Source: a candidate division LCP-89 bacterium
Lineage (GTDB): Bacteria; Electryoneota; B3-LCP
Length of the DNA stretch: 61,596 nucleotides
Direction of reading: 5' to 3'
Assembly: GCA_025774555.1 (NCBI GenBank)
Contig: JALGVT010000015.1
Location: forward strand, 1-61,596
The position numbers and the translations under genes are program-made. The notes beneath the pieces are model-generated. The model ran no database searches. It saw nothing but the letters and a program-made list of their open reading frames with translations, and had not been told where the DNA came from. Each line of letters starts with the position of its first letter. Position 1 is the stretch's first letter. Below, piece after piece: positions 54,432 through 60,754 of this stretch.

Positions 54432-54436
54432 AAGTG
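54415..54436 (+). repeat. Perfect 11-bp tandem duplication within glnS
   Basis: CCTTGAAAGTG is present twice in direct succession (54415-54425 and 54426-54436). Eleven bases are not a multiple of three, so the duplication breaks the glnS frame exactly here. With one copy the protein reads [13 protein letters not shown], as in the family. Confidence 0.95.
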
Positions 54437-55066
54437 GTCATCGAGAACTACCCTGAAGGTCAGGTCGATGAATTAGACGCCATCAACAACCCCGAAGACC
54501 CTGAAGCAGGCACACGCAAAGTACCCTTCTCGAAAACGTTATACATCGAGCGGGAAGATTTTATGGAAGATCCTCCCAAGAAATTCTACCGGCTGGCTCC
54601 AGGGCGGGAGATCAGACTGCGCTATGCCTATTTTGTAACTTGTACTGACGTCGTGAAGGATGAAAATGGAGAGGTTATAGAGTTGCGCTGCTCGTACGAT
54701 CCGGCATCCCGCGGCGGTAATTCTCCCGATGGACGAAAAGTTAAAGCTACACTGCATTGGGTATCAGCAGATCACGCTATAGATACGGAAGTTCGATTGT
54801 ATAATACGCTCTTCACCAAGGAGAATCCTGAGGCCGTAGAAGAGGGGCAGGACTTCACCAGTAACCTGAACCCGGAATCTCTGGAAGTTCTAACAGGCTG
54901 TAAACTCGAACCGAACCTGAATGGCGTTCAACCCGGTTTCCTCTGTCAGTTTGAACGACAGGGATATTTCTGCGTGGATGAGGATTCGACCGCGGACAAA
55001 CTCGTTTTCAACCGCACCGTTACATTGAAAGATCCCTGGTTGAGGATGCAGAAGAAGAAGGGGTAG
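54428..55066 (+). CDS. glnS: Glutaminyl-tRNA synthetase, C-terminal anticodon-binding part
   Basis: This is the remainder of Gln[67 protein letters not shown] and [12 protein letters not shown] are typical of the two beta-barrel anticodon-binding domains. The only near start is a TTG at 54428 that overlaps the upstream stop (TTGA) and lacks a ribosome-binding site, so separate translation would depend on coupling. It is best seen as part of the broken gene at 53370. Whether a split but functional enzyme exists cannot be told from sequence. Confidence 0.9.
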   Translation: MKVVIENYPEGQVDELDAINNPEDPEAGTRKVPFSKTLYIEREDFMEDPPKKFYRLAPGREIRLRYAYFVTCTDVVKDENGEVIELRCSYDPASRGGNSPDGRKVKATLHWVSADHAIDTEVRLYNTLFTKENPEAVEEGQDFTSNLNPESLEVLTGCKLEPNLNGVQPGFLCQFERQGYFCVDEDSTADKLVFNRTVTLKDPWLRMQKKKG

Positions 55067-55179
55067 ATTGCAGGTTGGATTTAGCTTTGCGCTCTCAGGG
55101 ACAAGGGGTAACTACCCCTTGTTGAAGCAATGCGTCGGATTCGGGGAATCCGACCTACAAGCTAAATAAACAACAAACA

Positions 55180-55245
55180 GATCCCCCCTTAATCCCCGCC
55201 AGAGGCGGGCAAGCCCCCTTGAGAAAAATAAGGGGGGCAAAAAAG
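55180..55245. repeat. CCCCCTTAATCCCCGCCAGA repeat module
   Basis: GATCCCCCCTTAATCCCCGC through GGCGGGCAAGCCCCCTTGAG and ending AAGGGGGGCAAAAAA. A close copy lies at 60180-60242. It forms nested hairpins (CCCGCC/GGCGGG and CCCCCTT/AAGGGGG). Confidence 0.85.
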
Positions 55246-55423
55246 TGTGGACTGCGCTGCGTTTCACTTGCTTAGTCCACCCTACTTCTTCTTAATTCCT
55301 TCCCCTTCCTTCATTGTTGCACCACATGCCTTGCACATCTCCCTTGCCCGATAAGTAATTAACTAATTCCGTCTGCCAACTGATCACCAACCAGTAACCA
55401 CTAATAACTTTTTGCAAAACTTC

Positions 55424-55469
55424 TTGACTTTAGTAGTGAACGTATGTATATTAAGTGCACATACGTACA
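55424..55469 (+). promoter_or_regulatory. Promoter with two LexA-like dyad operators, before the VOC gene
   Basis: TTGACT (55424-55429), a 17-bp spacer and TATATT (55447-55452). Two 14-bp dyads of the form TGYACRTAYGTRYA overlap it: TGAACGTATGTATA (55437-55450, in the spacer and -10) and TGCACATACGTACA (55456-55469, at the expected transcription start). The same arrangement is found before the imuB-like gene at 60577-60624. The ACNNNNGT core and GAACGTATGT resemble Gram-positive LexA boxes. Confidence 0.7.
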
Positions 55470-55509
55470 GTTCTAATAATCACACTAATCAAAGTCAAAG
55501 GAGAAGGTA

Positions 55510-55872
55510 ATGCCTACTATCTGTCATTTTGAAATCCCCGCTGATGATCCGCAGCGAGCCAAGAAATTCTACGAAGATCTGTTCAACTGGAAATTTGAGC
55601 ATTTCCCGCAAATGGATTACTACGGCATCACAACTGGACCGGAAGGCAAGAGCGTCAACGGCGGCATGATGAAACGCCAGACACCGGAACATGCCCCCGT
55701 CAACTACATCGACGTGGACTGCGTCGATACGTACAGTGAAAAGGTCAAGGAGTCAGGCGGCAGAGTCGTCATGGAAAAGACGTCTGTTCCGGGGATGGGC
55801 TGGTTCGTCATCTGCCTGGACACCGAGAGCAACCCCTTCGGTCTGTGGGAATGCGATGAGAAAGCTGAATAG
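55510..55872 (+). CDS. VOC (glyoxalase/bleomycin-resistance-like) family protein
   Basis: The 120-aa protein is a single vicinal-oxygen-chelate domain: CHFEIPADDPQRAKKFYEDLFNWKFEHFP at the start, GGMMKRQTP in the middle and VPGMGWFVICLDTESNPFGLWE at the end. It belongs to the small group related to Gram-positive CFP30-like proteins rather than to true glyoxalase I; the metal residues cannot be assigned with confidence. AAAGGAGAAGG precedes the ATG. Its promoter carries the two dyad operators shared with the imuB-like gene, suggesting damage-induced expression. Confidence 0.9.
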   Translation: MPTICHFEIPADDPQRAKKFYEDLFNWKFEHFPQMDYYGITTGPEGKSVNGGMMKRQTPEHAPVNYIDVDCVDTYSEKVKESGGRVVMEKTSVPGMGWFVICLDTESNPFGLWECDEKAE

Positions 55873-55874
55873 TT

Positions 55875-55914
55875 GCTGGTAACTAGTGGCTGGTAACTAG
55901 TGGCTGGTAGCTGG
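55875..55914. repeat. 14-bp tandem repeat GCTGGTAACTAGTG
   Basis: GCTGGTAACTAGTG occurs at 55875-55888 and 55889-55902, followed by a partial copy. A loosely related stretch in the other orientation lies at about 55379-55408. It starts 3 bp after the VOC stop codon. Confidence 0.85.
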
Positions 55915-56060
55915 ATGTTGGTTATTAAGCGGCAGGCGGAAACTCCTGCCGTTTCTTTATTTACACCATCAGTAAGGGAACTCCTCCCCCGCCATTTTAG
56001 TTGATTAAACAAGCAGACTCGTTCCAGCCGAAGTCACCATCCGAACCGTGGAGATTCAAT

Positions 56061-56801
56061 ATGAAGAGCTTCAAGGTATTACCTCTATCACTGATTGTTA
56101 CGCTGCTGTTGACCTTCTCTATCACAAATCCTGCTGTGTCTCAGGAAGCTGAATCCAGCAATACACTGCCTTCACTCGACCAGATCCTAGAGAAATACAT
56201 TCAGGCTGTGGGTGGACGCAGAGCTATCGAGAAACTGACCTCTCGTTTCTGTCAGGGGAAACTGATACACGACCTGCATTGGCGCACTCCTCCCAACGAA
56301 GTCGTCCCTTTTGAAGCTTACGCAAAAATCCCGAACAAGTCGATCATGCTTGAGAAAACCTTACAAGGGATCGAGCGTCACGGTTGTGACGGAGTGATCA
56401 GTTGGGAACAAAACTCTGAAAGCATTAAAAAGCAAGACGGCATCAAACCGTCAAAAATTGCCTGGCTTCTAAACCCCCAGAATGCTTTACACCTGCAAGA
56501 CTACTTCCCCAACCTGCAACTGCAAGGCGAGGAAAGAATCGGAAATCGGATTGTCTATGTCGTCAAACCGGCTGATTTGAACATCGCACACTACGGTTTG
56601 TATTTTGACGCTGAAACTGGATTGCTCCTTCGGATCGGATATTACAATGAATTGCAGGATTACCGCGAAGTCGATGGCGTAATGTTCCCCTTTCGGTTTG
56701 CAATGAGCCGCAAAGGCGGTTCGAGCAATTATATCTTTGAAGAAGTGAAGCATAACCTGCAAGTAGATGATGCGATGTTTTCGATGCCGGAGGATAACTG
56801 A
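56061..56801 (+). CDS. Secreted protein, LolA/outer-membrane lipoprotein-sorting-like
   Basis: The protein of 246 aa has a signal peptide (VLPLSLIVTLLLTFSITNPAVS). The mature part begins LPSLDQILEKYIQAVGGRRAIEKLTSRFCQGKL, the start seen in many exported FCB proteins of the LolA-like superfamily, and continues with beta strands such as LLRIGYYNELQDYREVDGVMFPFRF. The ATG at 56061 is chosen over an upstream in-frame start at 56001 because it begins the signal peptide. No catalytic residues are recognised. Confidence 0.75.
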   Translation: MKSFKVLPLSLIVTLLLTFSITNPAVSQEAESSNTLPSLDQILEKYIQAVGGRRAIEKLTSRFCQGKLIHDLHWRTPPNEVVPFEAYAKIPNKSIMLEKTLQGIERHGCDGVISWEQNSESIKKQDGIKPSKIAWLLNPQNALHLQDYFPNLQLQGEERIGNRIVYVVKPADLNIAHYGLYFDAETGLLLRIGYYNELQDYREVDGVMFPFRFAMSRKGGSSNYIFEEVKHNLQVDDAMFSMPEDN

Positions 56802-56883
56802 GGAATACGGTAGCTGGATTGCTTCTTTGTGGATGCTAACCCAAGGCACTAAATTACACTTATTATAGATAAAGGTCTCAGCA

Positions 56884-57600
56884 ATGAAAAAAACACTCAC
56901 CATCTGCTTAACAATCGCACTTGGATTAACGTTATCATCATGCTCGCAAAAAGAGGTCCCTGAATCACCCTGGAACGCTGACTATGATTTCATCAGCCAG
57001 ATTCCCGCAATTTCATTTCATTACGATCACGGGGTTTTGGCGGGCAGTTACCCTCCGGGCAAGGAAACCACGGAAGTGAGTTACAACGACGTCAGCCGCT
57101 ATTTAGGACACGTATGCCTTTGTGGAGCTGGAGGATATCGTGTTTCTCAGATCGCCGTCGATTTGATCGGTGGTGAAAGCGTCCTCGAAAAAGGTGAATT
57201 CACTTTGATAAGCAGCAGGGATCATACTATAAGCGACGTCATTGCCTATACGTTGGGCTGCATCAGGAGAAGCGATTTAAAAAAGAATCAATATTTTGTC
57301 GATCCAAGCATAGAAGCTCCACGAAGAGAGTATCATTATTTCATCGGCTATCATCCGCAGAAGAAAGCAGTCCATATTATCTACCGTAAGCATCTGCTCA
57401 CGGGAAATGATCAGATGGACAGATTATGGAAGATTGAACAATCATTCGAGGAAGACCCATCTACCGTCACTCAAGCCGATATGGAGCTTTACCAAAATAC
57501 CATGTTGGATTTAGTAAAGGATGTTTTACTCGATCGTAAAGAGGGCGTCTTTGAAGCAGAATTGATCGACTATGATGAGTATTTTTCTTCTTTGAATTAA
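56884..57600 (+). CDS. Lipoprotein with FmdE-like domain
   Basis: The 238-aa protein has a lipoprotein signal (ICLTIALGLTLSSC, Cys at about residue 20). Its mature part contains YLGHVCLCGAGGYRVSQIAVDLIGG and later SSRDHTISDVIAYTLGCIRR, which recall the FmdE family (HGH-C-G-G...A motif, then a D-A-I-Q...T-G-C segment). The match is by motif only and some canonical residues differ, so the call is tentative. If right, the exported Cys/His set could bind metal. It follows the LolA-like gene by 82 bp. Confidence 0.65.
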   Translation: MKKTLTICLTIALGLTLSSCSQKEVPESPWNADYDFISQIPAISFHYDHGVLAGSYPPGKETTEVSYNDVSRYLGHVCLCGAGGYRVSQIAVDLIGGESVLEKGEFTLISSRDHTISDVIAYTLGCIRRSDLKKNQYFVDPSIEAPRREYHYFIGYHPQKKAVHIIYRKHLLTGNDQMDRLWKIEQSFEEDPSTVTQADMELYQNTMLDLVKDVLLDRKEGVFEAELIDYDEYFSSLN

Positions 57601-57620
57601 ATGCAAAACGTTCATTGCAA

Positions 57621-57748
57621 GATTCCCCGCCATGAATGACGGGTCTACGAATAAACAACCCCCGTGAACGGGGCTTCTCTCAAGGGATGCGTCGGTTTCG
57701 GGGGAATCCGATTCTCTCAAGGGATGCGTCGGTTTCGGGGGAATCCGA
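57621..57748. repeat. ATGACGGGTCTACG module plus two tandem 37-bp units
   Basis: CCCCGCCATGAATGACGGGT, CTACGAATAAACAACCCCCG and a GGGGC hairpin are followed by two identical 37-bp units in tandem (57675-57711 and 57712-57748) beginning TTCTCTCAAGGGATGCGTCG and ending GGGGGAATCCGA. Confidence 0.9.
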
Positions 57749-57867
57749 ACTACAAGCTCACGACTGCGTCGCAGGGCATTACAGAACATGAAGAATACAT
57801 GCTTCGTCCTATTCGAGTCAAGAAGCATGCAACCCGCCGCAGAACCTGACGGAACTGCTAATGAAAG

Positions 57868-57957
57868 GATCCCCGCCATGAATGACGGGTCTACGAATAA
57901 ACAACCCCCGTGAACGGGGCTTCTCTCAAGGGATGCGTCGGTTTCGGGGGAATCCGA
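57868..57957. repeat. Second copy of the module with one 37-bp unit
   Basis: This repeats 57621-57711 with a one-base length difference at the start. The 37-bp unit at 57921-57957 is identical to the two upstream. A more diverged relative begins at 60064. Confidence 0.9.
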
Positions 57958-58109
57958 CCTACCATACAAGGCAAGGGGCTACAGGCAAGGGGCTACAGCC
58001 CCTTGTTGTATATGCTTTGTTTCCAGTTGTAGTGTTATCGGATTCAGGGGAATCCGAACTACTGGTTTCTGGATTAGAGTATTCTAAATTATAATCATTC
58101 AGATCAAGA

Positions 58110-58137
58110 AAGCCCGACTGACAGGTCGGGCTTTTCT
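58110..58137 (+). terminator. Hairpin terminator AAGCCCGAC/GTCGGGCTT
   Basis: AAGCCCGAC (58110-58118) pairs with GTCGGGCTT (58125-58133) around a 6-nt loop, followed by TTCTTAT. It is far from the stop at 57600, so the repeats between may have been inserted later. Confidence 0.7.
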
Positions 58138-58453
58138 TATGCACAAAGGTTTTAGAGGTGTAATTGATTATCGTTACTTAGATTTCTCCTTTAAGTGTAA
58201 TTTATTCCTTTGTTCGGATATTCTATTATATCAGTTTTCAGTAATCCTGAAGATCATCTTTAATTATCGCCTTCTATATTTAATATCGGCTCATGAAAGA
58301 ATAACTTTAATTATTTTTAAAAATAAATAAAGCAGGTGTTGAACTCTATACGCTCCTGATACAGCGAAGAGGCAAATTCGGGGAATTCCGGTTTGAGGAG
58401 TGCATCCGAGTATTCAAAACAATAAGTATTTGGAAAATATGAGAATGCAGAAG

Positions 58454-58511
58454 AAAAAGCATCCCCGGTCTGTCATGCAAGGTTAATCAGTTTGTCATGA
58501 CAGCCGGGGAT
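58454..58511 (-). terminator. Terminator of the minus-strand cNMP-domain operon
   Basis: On the minus strand ATCCCCGGCTGTCATG (58511-58496) pairs with CATGACAGACCGGGGAT (58477-58461), with one bulged base, and is followed by GCTTTTTC. It lies 34 bp after the stop codon at 58545. Confidence 0.8.
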
Positions 58512-58544
58512 TTTCTAGCTCTACGCTTCTTCTGTAAAATTACC

Positions 58545-59015
58545 TCACCGCACGAGCGATATCTGACTGACGACGTCCTGCAGTCTTTGTAAAACGCTCA
58601 GATAGCGGGTGAAATATATACGAGCCACGTTGTTAATTATGTCCAAACCCGCAGGACAATTCTCTCTAAGCATGTCGCGAAAAGGCTTCGCTTCGATAGA
58701 AAGAGCTTCAACAGGCGAGAAACACCGCGCTGTGGATGTGTAGCGGGGTGAATTAAGCAACGGTGACAAGCCGAAAAGTTCTCCTTTTTCTATCTTTGAG
58801 ACTGCAAAACTAAATTCAGGCGGATTGGCGGGGAGTTGGAGATAGACGGTTCCCTCCATCAACATATAGAAGTGAGAACTCGCCTGATCATAAGTAAAGA
58901 TCGATTCATCTCTGACGTATTCCTTAATCGATGAGAAAGCACTCAGGCGGTCAATTTCATCTACGTTCAATGAAGCAAACAACTCATGACCTTTCAACAT
59001 GTTATCGATGCCCAT
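58545..59015 (-). CDS. Cyclic nucleotide-binding-like domain protein, degenerate pocket
   Basis: This 156-aa single-domain protein has the cNMP-binding fold pattern (LKGHELFASLNVDEIDRLSAFSSIKEYVRDESIFTYDQASSHFYMLMEGTVYL). Its phosphate-binding cassette reads GELFGLSPLLNSPRYTSTARC: the arginine after Pro is kept, but the Glu that contacts the ribose is replaced by Leu. It may therefore bind no cyclic nucleotide or a different ligand. No DNA-binding domain follows. AAGGAG lies well placed before the ATG. It follows the 69-aa gene by 51 bp and ends at a strong terminator. Confidence 0.85.
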   Translation of the reverse strand: MGIDNMLKGHELFASLNVDEIDRLSAFSSIKEYVRDESIFTYDQASSHFYMLMEGTVYLQLPANPPEFSFAVSKIEKGELFGLSPLLNSPRYTSTARCFSPVEALSIEAKPFRDMLRENCPAGLDIINNVARIYFTRYLSVLQRLQDVVSQISLVR

Positions 59016-59066
59016 GATTCTGCTCCTTGATTGTTAAGGGAATTCCACTGATCCGTTTTTGTGATA

Positions 59067-59276
59067 TTATTTGACGTTTGCCGCGATCTCCTGAATGTCA
59101 TTCAGGTAGCTGGTACTCAGATTTTCAAACATGCTGAGCACTCTCTTCAACAAATCATCCTTCTCTGCATCAGATGGCTCACGGTTGTTGACGATGCAGA
59201 AGCTGTTCTTCGCCGAGTAATATGCAGTCAGAATATTCGAGACAACATTCATGGTCAGCATACGTTCTTCGCTCAT
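59067..59276 (-). CDS. Small conserved-looking protein of unknown function
   Basis: This 69-aa helical protein (MSEERMLTMNVVSNILTAYYSAKNSFCIVNNREPSDAEKDDLL...) has a good AAGGAG ribosome-binding site 7 nt before the ATG and a promoter-like sequence upstream, so it is probably real. It has no signal or membrane segment. I do not recognise the family. It forms a two-gene operon with the degenerate cNMP-domain gene, and the two products may interact. Confidence 0.7.
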   Translation of the reverse strand: MSEERMLTMNVVSNILTAYYSAKNSFCIVNNREPSDAEKDDLLKRVLSMFENLSTSYLNDIQEIAANVK

Positions 59277-59327
59277 TTTTTTCTCCTTATGTTTCAGGCT
59301 GGATTTTCGAATTGTGCGTCTTCTGGT

Positions 59328-59356
59328 AAGGTAATCCCTATCTCTGTGATTGTCAA
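59328..59356 (-). promoter_or_regulatory. Promoter of the minus-strand two-gene operon
   Basis: On the minus strand TTGACA (59356-59351), a 17-bp spacer and TACCTT (59333-59328). The -10 is poor, so confidence is moderate. Confidence 0.4.
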
Positions 59357-59462
59357 TATATTATTTGCCTTTTTTATCATTGCTTCGGTTTGGGATATTG
59401 CCTTTGTTTCATATCAACAGACACATACTCGTAAACGCGTTAAATATTAGAATGCGATCTGC

Positions 59463-59518
59463 TTGACAATGCAAGAATAATATCGTATTATAGCAGAAGT
59501 TAATTCTATTTGCTATAA
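59463..59518 (+). promoter_or_regulatory. Rubrerythrin promoter with overlapping dyad
   Basis: TTGACA (59463-59468), a 17-bp spacer and TATTAT (59486-59491). A perfect inverted repeat, TTATAGCA (59488-59495) and TGCTATAA (59511-59518), overlaps the -10 and covers the expected start site. It is a candidate operator for a redox regulator of the Fur/PerR kind, or a leader hairpin. Confidence 0.65.
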
Positions 59519-59533
59519 CTAAACAGGGAGAAT

Positions 59534-60058
59534 ATGATGAGTAAAACCGAAGAGAACTTAAAAGCAGCCTTTGCCGGAGAGTCGCAGGCTCGAAACAAAT
59601 ATACATATTACGCGCAAGTCGCCAAAAAAGAAGGTTACTACTATATCGCGAAAATCTTCGAGGAAACCGCTGAAAACGAGAAGCGTCATGCCAAGGATGA
59701 ATTCAGCAGGTTGGGCGGCATCGGGGATACAGCTGCCAATTTGAAAGCCGCCATGGAAGGTGAGGATTACGAAACATCCGAGATGTATCCCACCTTTGCG
59801 AAGGAAGCTGATAAAGAGGGAAACAGTGAAGTTGCAAACCTGTTCAGGCAGATTGCCAAAATAGAAGCTCATCACCGGGATCGCTACAAGAAGCTGTTGG
59901 AAATGGTCGAGAAGGGCACCGTATATAAGCGTGAAAAGCCGATTAAGTGGAAATGCAGCGTCTGCGGATACGTCCATGAAGGGACTGAACCGCCCGTCAA
60001 ATGCCCATCCTGTAATCATCCGAGGGAATACTACGAACCGGCGAATCTGGATATCTGA
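59534..60058 (+). CDS. Rubrerythrin
   Basis: This peroxide-scavenging diiron protein is typical of anaerobes and microaerophiles. The 174-aa sequence has the ferritin-like diiron domain (NLKAAFAGESQARNKYTYYAQVAKKEGYYYIAKIFEETAENEKRHA, then IAKIEAHHRDRYKKLL) and a C-terminal rubredoxin-like centre, CSVCGYVHEG...CPSCNHP, that binds one iron. A second in-frame ATG follows directly; GGGAG is close before both. It has its own promoter with a dyad. Its original terminator now lies 300 bp downstream, apparently displaced by inserted repeat DNA. Confidence 0.96.
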   Translation: MMSKTEENLKAAFAGESQARNKYTYYAQVAKKEGYYYIAKIFEETAENEKRHAKDEFSRLGGIGDTAANLKAAMEGEDYETSEMYPTFAKEADKEGNSEVANLFRQIAKIEAHHRDRYKKLLEMVEKGTVYKREKPIKWKCSVCGYVHEGTEPPVKCPSCNHPREYYEPANLDI

Positions 60059-60061
60059 TCA

Positions 60062-60354
60062 GGATTCCCCGCCATAAATGACGGGTCTACGAATAAACAA
60101 CCCCGTAAACGGAGCTTCTCTCAATAAACGCGTCGGATTCAGGGGAATCCGACCTACAATCTAAAGAAACAATAAACAGATACTCCCTTAATCCCCGCCA
60201 GAGGCGGACAAGCCCCCTTGAAAAGAAAGGGGGGCAAAAAAAAGATCACGGATTGGTCGGATTCTAATAGATTTCGCAGATTTTTACATGCCCCGTTCCG
60301 TCAGTAGACGGACCAAAAGCATGCCACCAGACGGCAAGCCTGGATATCTGATCA
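60062..60354. repeat. Repeat block bracketed by direct copies of the rubrerythrin 3' end
   Basis: CTGGATATCTGATCA, which includes the rubrerythrin stop codon, occurs at 60047-60061 and again at 60340-60354; the 8 bases upstream also match with 3 differences. Between lie an ATGACGGGTCTACG module (60064), a CTCCCTTAATCCCCGCCAGA module (60180-60242) and GGATTGGTCGGATT repeats. The layout looks like an insertion with a duplicated target. Confidence 0.75.
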
Positions 60355-60360
60355 AACTAT

Positions 60361-60393
60361 AGCCATCAAGGAAAAACACCTGATGGCTTTTTA
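60361..60393 (+). terminator. Terminator, probably of rubrerythrin
   Basis: AGCCATCA (60361-60368) pairs with TGATGGCT (60381-60388), followed by a T-run (TTTTTAT counting the last paired base). It lies 6 bp after the second CTGGATATCTGATCA, the place where it would follow the rubrerythrin stop if the block between were absent. Confidence 0.75.
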
Positions 60394-60576
60394 TCAGAAC
60401 CACTGATTTTCACTGGTCTCCGTGATGACACAGATAAAAAATATCAGAGGGATCAGCTTCATCAGCGATGATCTGTGATCTTCTTTTTATTTAGATCATA
60501 GAAGGCGCTGACAACGCAACCTGTACATTAACCTCACCCCCATCACAAACATTCTCCAAAAATCTCAAATCTCCTC

Positions 60577-60624
60577 TTGACAAGTGCACATTTGTGTATT
60601 ATATTATGAGTGTACCTATGTGCA
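60577..60624 (+). promoter_or_regulatory. Promoter with two LexA-like dyad operators, before the imuB-like gene
   Basis: TTGACA (60577-60582), a 17-bp spacer and TATATT (60600-60605). TGCACATTTGTGTA (60585-60598) lies in the spacer and TGTACCTATGTGCA (60611-60624) at the expected start site. Both match the TGYACRTAYGTRYA pattern with one or two deviations each, as at the promoter before the VOC gene. Confidence 0.7.
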
Positions 60625-60637
60625 GTATTCCGCTTTG

Positions 60638-60731
60638 TTATTCTGAGTCCACCGTAGGCGAGGTGAAGAATCTCATTTCGTGCAAGCTTAAATAAAAATG
60701 AGACTCTTCACTGCGTTCAGAGTGACATAAT
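60638..60731. repeat. Inverted-repeat element in the imuB-like leader
   Basis: TTATTCTGAGTCC...GAGGTGAAGAATCTCATTT pairs with AAATGAGACTCTTCACTGC...TCAGAGTGACATAA around a short loop. It is related to the inner part of the element at 51057-51192 and would form a long hairpin in the mRNA leader. Confidence 0.75.
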
Positions 60732-60754
60732 TGCGAACAGAAACAGGGGGAATC

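Larger units (their letters stand above)
55067..55509. other. Repeat-containing intergenic region with operator promoter
   Basis: It contains a CAAGGGGTAACTACCCCTTG palindrome (about 55102), a GGATTCGGGGAATCCGACCTAC segment, the CCCCCTTAATCCCCGCCAGA module (55180-55245), a TTAGTCCACCCTAC segment and a low-complexity ACCAGTAACCACTAATAAC stretch. The promoter with two dyad operators occupies the last 90 bp. No gene is seen. Confidence 0.7.
57601..58544. other. Repeat-rich, partly AT-rich intergenic region
   Basis: The left half (57601-58060) is a mosaic of ATGACGGGTCTACG modules, 37-bp perfect repeats and CAAGGGGCTACAG segments. The right part (58140-58440) is AT-rich with no supported gene. 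Two hairpin terminators lie at 58110-58137 and 58454-58511. Confidence 0.7.
60059..60754. other. Repeat-rich intergenic region before imuB-like gene
   Basis: It contains the inserted repeat block (60062-60354), the displaced rubrerythrin terminator (60361-60393), further GATGACACAGAT-type repeats (60420-60500), the operator promoter (60577-60624) and an inverted-repeat element (60638-60731) in the leader. No gene is seen. Confidence 0.75.

Noticed and set aside
55510-55872. Calling the VOC gene a bleomycin-resistance determinant, linked with the bleomycin-hydrolase-type peptidase at 49524
   Set aside because: Both names come from superfamily history. The genes are 4.5 kb apart, have different promoters, and the peptidase is exported; no functional link is supported.
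57621-57957. Possible CRISPR array from identical 37-bp units
   Set aside because: Two units are directly tandem with no spacer, the third is 172 bp away after a different module, and no cas genes are nearby.
58139-58330. 63-aa open frame in the AT-rich stretch
   Set aside because: It starts within the T-rich tail of a terminator hairpin, has no ribosome-binding site, and its composition is what AT-rich noncoding DNA gives.
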